A stretch of DNA of 7,380 nucleotides, from assembly GCA_021798635.1 (NCBI GenBank), contig JAJZGH010000233.1, forward strand, positions 1 to 7,380, in the 5' to 3' direction. The stretch's first letter is position 1. Every line of letters begins with the position of its first letter. Of the stretch, positions 4,987 to 7,380 are shown one piece after another. The notes below the pieces were generated by a model, which saw nothing but the letters and a program-made list of their open reading frames with translations, did not search any database and was not told where the DNA came from. Origin of the DNA: Planctomycetota bacterium (lineage in GTDB: Bacteria; Planctomycetota; Phycisphaerae; WQYP01). The position numbers were made by a program, and so were the translations under genes.

Positions 4987-7380
4987 TTGGCCCAAGCGCC
5001 CGAACAATCTCCGCACGGTCACATGCACCTGATGCTGCATGCAACCATGCCGCTGTGGCTGCTGGCAATTGTTGCTCTGTTAGCTCTGGCATTAATTACC
5101 TATATGTATCAACAGCAACGGGATCTGGCACCGCCGCGAACGATTATCACATTGACGCTGCTGCGCGTCGCCATGGTGCTGTTGGCCCTGTTGGCCCTGG
5201 CCGGCCCCGCCCTGCAATGGACGCGCACCCAAACGTCTCCCGGGCAACTTTGGCTGTTACTGGATCACAGCAAATCCATGGGCGTTCACGACAGCCAGGC
5301 TGGGCAAGTGTACGCCTTGCGTTGGGCTTGCGCCCTGGGCCGTGTGCCCGGTTACAGCGATGCGCTGGACCGCGGGCTGGCGCAGCTTAGCGCTCTTTCG
5401 CAGCAGCTACGCATAATTAAGGATCAGGAAAGCCAGTTTACCGATGTGTCACGCCAGAGGTCACAACAGCAAACTCGCAAAAGCATCGCCGCCCTGCGCA
5501 CTTGGAACGCAACCCTCCACTCGCTGATTGACCAAGTATCACGCCACGCGTCCGCTTCTGAAGTTACCAATCAGCTCCGACAAATCGCCCGAAAAGTACA
5601 GCAAGTTTCGCACGCGGCCCATACGGGATCCAATGCCCCGTCGCCCGCTGCGGAAGCCTTCGCGACGGTAAATATTCAATTGGGCACGGCCATGCGGGCT
5701 TTGCAGCAGATGGCTCGAAGTGCTGATCAAGCCTATCTGGCGGCCCATAAGTCTAATGTAACGCTTCAGGCCCAGCTTCGTCATGTGCGGAAAATGACAC
5801 GTGCACAACTGGCGGCAGACATTGTCACGCAACACAGTAGCGGCGGAAAACCGGCGATTGCTGATCTGCTGCGGAAGGACGCCGTGCACCTGCTCAGCTT
5901 TGCGGGAACCGCCTATAGCGCAGAATTTCCCCGTTACGGCCATACCAAATCCGTGGTGCGAAACAACCTTAACCCCACCGGTAACAGCACCAATATCAGT
6001 CAGGCGTTATTGACCGCCGCGTCGCGTATTGAACGTTCACGCCGGGCGGATATCCTGCTGGTTTCCGATGGTCGGCAAAATGTCGGCTCCAATCCCTCCG
6101 AAGTCGCCCGGCTTCTGGCAATCCATCATGTGTCGGTCTATACATTATGTATCGGATCCGATCATGCGGCGGCCGGGGCCTCCATTGATTCCATTCATGC
6201 ACCACAATGGATCTATAAGCATCAATACCTTAAGGCGACGGCTGTCATTCATCTGCGTTCGCTGGCCGGTAAGCCCGTGACGGTGGAGTTGCTGCGCCAC
6301 GGGCGTGTGCTGGCACGAAAAGTGATGATGACGCATCGCTCCGATGCGTACAAATCCACCCAGTTCAAAAATCTGCCGCCAGGTCCGGGCGTCTACGCCT
6401 ACACGCTGAAAGTTCTGCCGGCGGCCACCATGCGCACCAGCGTAGAACGCACGTTTCGTGTGACGGTGCGGCGGGATAAATTGCAAGTGCTGCTGATTGA
6501 CGGGCAGCCGGGATGGAATTATCAGTATCTCGTGAATTATTTTTCACGCAGCCATCGTGTGCATTTGCAAGCGGTACTATTGCATCCGGCCGTTATTGCC
6601 GGGGTTGCCCCTCCGCCGCCGGTTGTTGCATCACCGAAAAATCCCAGCTATCTGGCCCAGCAATTGCCGGCGGGACGCAAGGCATGGGAGGCCTTTGACG
6701 TTATTATCCTCGGTGATATTCCCGGCCATACGCTGTCACCGGAAGCCCAACAAGGCATCACGTATGCCGTGCAAACCAAAGGCGCAGCGCTGGTCATCAC
6801 GGCCGGGCAGCAATTCATGCCGCGGGACTGGGCCACGCAACCGCTGGGCAAACTTTTTCCCATTAAATTCAATGCCGTTTGGCCGGCGGCCCTGTTGCGG
6901 CAGCAGAACGACCACGGCTTTCTCCCGGCATTAACCGTCCAGGGGGCGCAATCCAGCCTTTCACAATTGGGAGTCGATCAACGCAGCGACAGCACCATCT
7001 GGCAGTCCATGCCGCGCTGGTACTGGCACAGCGCCTATACGCACGCCCGCGCCAATGCCCGCGTACTGTGGGTTATTGCCGGCAACACCCACGGAAATTC
7101 CGGTGACACCGGCGCTATGCAGGCGTTTCAAGCGGCGCGCCGCAGTGCCTTGCTGACCACCATGTCCGTGGGGTCAGGAAGAGTAATGTACTTGGCCAGC
7201 AATCAGCTGTGGCGCTTACGCTATGTCCATGGCTATAATGTGGAAGATATTTTTCTTGGGCAACTGCTCCGATGGGCTTCCGGGTCACAATTGCCGGCGG
7301 GTGGCAAATTCGTTCGCTTCGGCACCAATCATTCCAGTTATAATCAGGGAAGAAAAGTGTTGGTGCAGGCACGCATCCTT
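4987..7380 (+). CDS. Membrane-anchored vWA and GATase-like protein (3' end outside window)
   Basis: The frame is open for 798 codons from TTG 4987 to the window end, without a stop. Two membrane helices (about 22-40 and 53-73) lead into a vWA domain with MIDAS D93-H-S95-K-S97, T335 in 'GNSTNISQAL' and D361 in 'LLVSDG'. Between D93 and the next vWA strand 'VHLLSFAG' (300-307) lie about 200 residues instead of about 40: a helical, Gln- and Ala-rich insertion with no hydrophobic segment. An Ig-like stretch (about 410-495) follows. Then comes the GATase-like domain: 'VLLIDGQPGWNYQYL' from 501, 'FDVIILGD' at 570-577, 'GRVMYLASNQLWRLR' from 731. The only two Cys in the visible part, in 'RWACALG' and 'YTLCIG', lie outside that domain, so it cannot be a cysteine amidotransferase. 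Such proteins are often annotated as vWA or glutamine amidotransferase in planctomycetes. The C-terminus is missing, probably 100 residues or more by comparison with the family. It is last of the visible cluster, 21 bp after the BatA-type gene, and is probably translated from the same mRNA. Confidence 0.9.
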   Translation, partial: MAQAPEQSPHGHMHLMLHATMPLWLLAIVALLALALITYMYQQQRDLAPPRTIITLTLLRVAMVLLALLALAGPALQWTRTQTSPGQLWLLLDHSKSMGVHDSQAGQVYALRWACALGRVPGYSDALDRGLAQLSALSQQLRIIKDQESQFTDVSRQRSQQQTRKSIAALRTWNATLHSLIDQVSRHASASEVTNQLRQIARKVQQVSHAAHTGSNAPSPAAEAFATVNIQLGTAMRALQQMARSADQAYLAAHKSNVTLQAQLRHVRKMTRAQLAADIVTQHSSGGKPAIADLLRKDAVHLLSFAGTAYSAEFPRYGHTKSVVRNNLNPTGNSTNISQALLTAASRIERSRRADILLVSDGRQNVGSNPSEVARLLAIHHVSVYTLCIGSDHAAAGASIDSIHAPQWIYKHQYLKATAVIHLRSLAGKPVTVELLRHGRVLARKVMMTHRSDAYKSTQFKNLPPGPGVYAYTLKVLPAATMRTSVERTFRVTVRRDKLQVLLIDGQPGWNYQYLVNYFSRSHRVHLQAVLLHPAVIAGVAPPPPVVASPKNPSYLAQQLPAGRKAWEAFDVIILGDIPGHTLSPEAQQGITYAVQTKGAALVITAGQQFMPRDWATQPLGKLFPIKFNAVWPAALLRQQNDHGFLPALTVQGAQSSLSQLGVDQRSDSTIWQSMPRWYWHSAYTHARANARVLWVIAGNTHGNSGDTGAMQAFQAARRSALLTTMSVGSGRVMYLASNQLWRLRYVHGYNVEDIFLGQLLRWASGSQLPAGGKFVRFGTNHSSYNQGRKVLVQARIL

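Noticed and set aside
4963..4989. Genes at 2737 and 4987 as one gene split by a nonsense mutation, or a readthrough fusion
   Set aside because: They share a frame with a single TAA between them, but each has its own N-terminal membrane helices and full domain set, the second has its own ribosome binding site, and TAA is a strong stop.
4979..5032. 17-codon mini-ORF starting at ATG 4979, as a possible leader peptide
   Set aside because: Its ATG directly abuts AAGGA with no spacer, so initiation is unlikely. The same site is correctly spaced for TTG 4987.
5055..5390. Plus-strand frame of 111 codons inside the last gene
   Set aside because: It is out of frame with the 798-codon vWA/GATase-like frame, which has clear membrane helices and MIDAS residues over the same bases.
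6557..6934. Plus-strand frame of 125 codons inside the last gene
   Set aside because: Arg/Cys/Pro-rich shadow translation overlapping the GATase-like domain in another frame.
1..7380. CRISPR array, tRNA/rRNA genes, insertion sequence or phage genes
   Set aside because: I saw no regularly spaced repeats, tRNA-like cloverleaf, transposase motifs or terminal inverted repeats on either strand.

Overview
The window looks like chromosomal DNA from a Planctomycetota-type bacterium, most plausibly of the Phycisphaerae side, although a related PVC lineage cannot be excluded. The grounds are protein style and gene order: a CoaB-like protein end with the phrase 'ANTLE', followed by MoxR ATPase, DUF58, a BatA-type membrane protein, and a second membrane vWA protein with a glutamine-amidotransferase-like (GATase-like) domain. 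No search could be run, so the taxonomy is inference.

Layout, all on the + strand: (1) 1-285, the end of a phosphopantothenate-cysteine ligase (CoaB)-like gene that begins outside the window. (2) 286-552, a non-coding stretch holding a candidate promoter and several short repeats and palindromes, which I take as the control region of the next operon. (3) 553-1698, a MoxR-family AAA+ ATPase. (4) 1762-2721, a soluble DUF58/vWA protein, separated from moxR by a 63-bp gap containing a run of 12 G. (5) 2737-4965, a BatA-type protein with two N-terminal membrane helices, a vWA domain, a GATase-like domain and a C-terminal helix. (6) 4987 to the window end, a second vWA/GATase-like membrane protein, open for 798 codons and cut by the window edge. 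Its likely start is TTG, so an ATG-only gene finder would misplace it.

Genes 3-6 are close together (gaps of 63, 15 and 21 bp) and very probably form one operon. By analogy with characterised MoxR/vWA pairs (RavA-ViaA, CbbQ-CbbO, NorQ-NorD, Mg-chelatase I-D), the ATPase would remodel or activate a target with a metal-binding vWA partner. Here one ATPase is paired with three vWA-type proteins. Two of these are probably membrane-anchored with their large domains in the periplasm, which suggests a cell-envelope task, but the substrate is unknown.

The set is a recurring planctomycete arrangement rather than a clearly new system. The less ordinary points are a helical Gln-rich insertion of about 160 residues inside the vWA domain of the last gene, cysteine-free and therefore probably non-catalytic GATase-like domains in both membrane proteins, the G12 tract, and the palindrome/repeat cluster before moxR.
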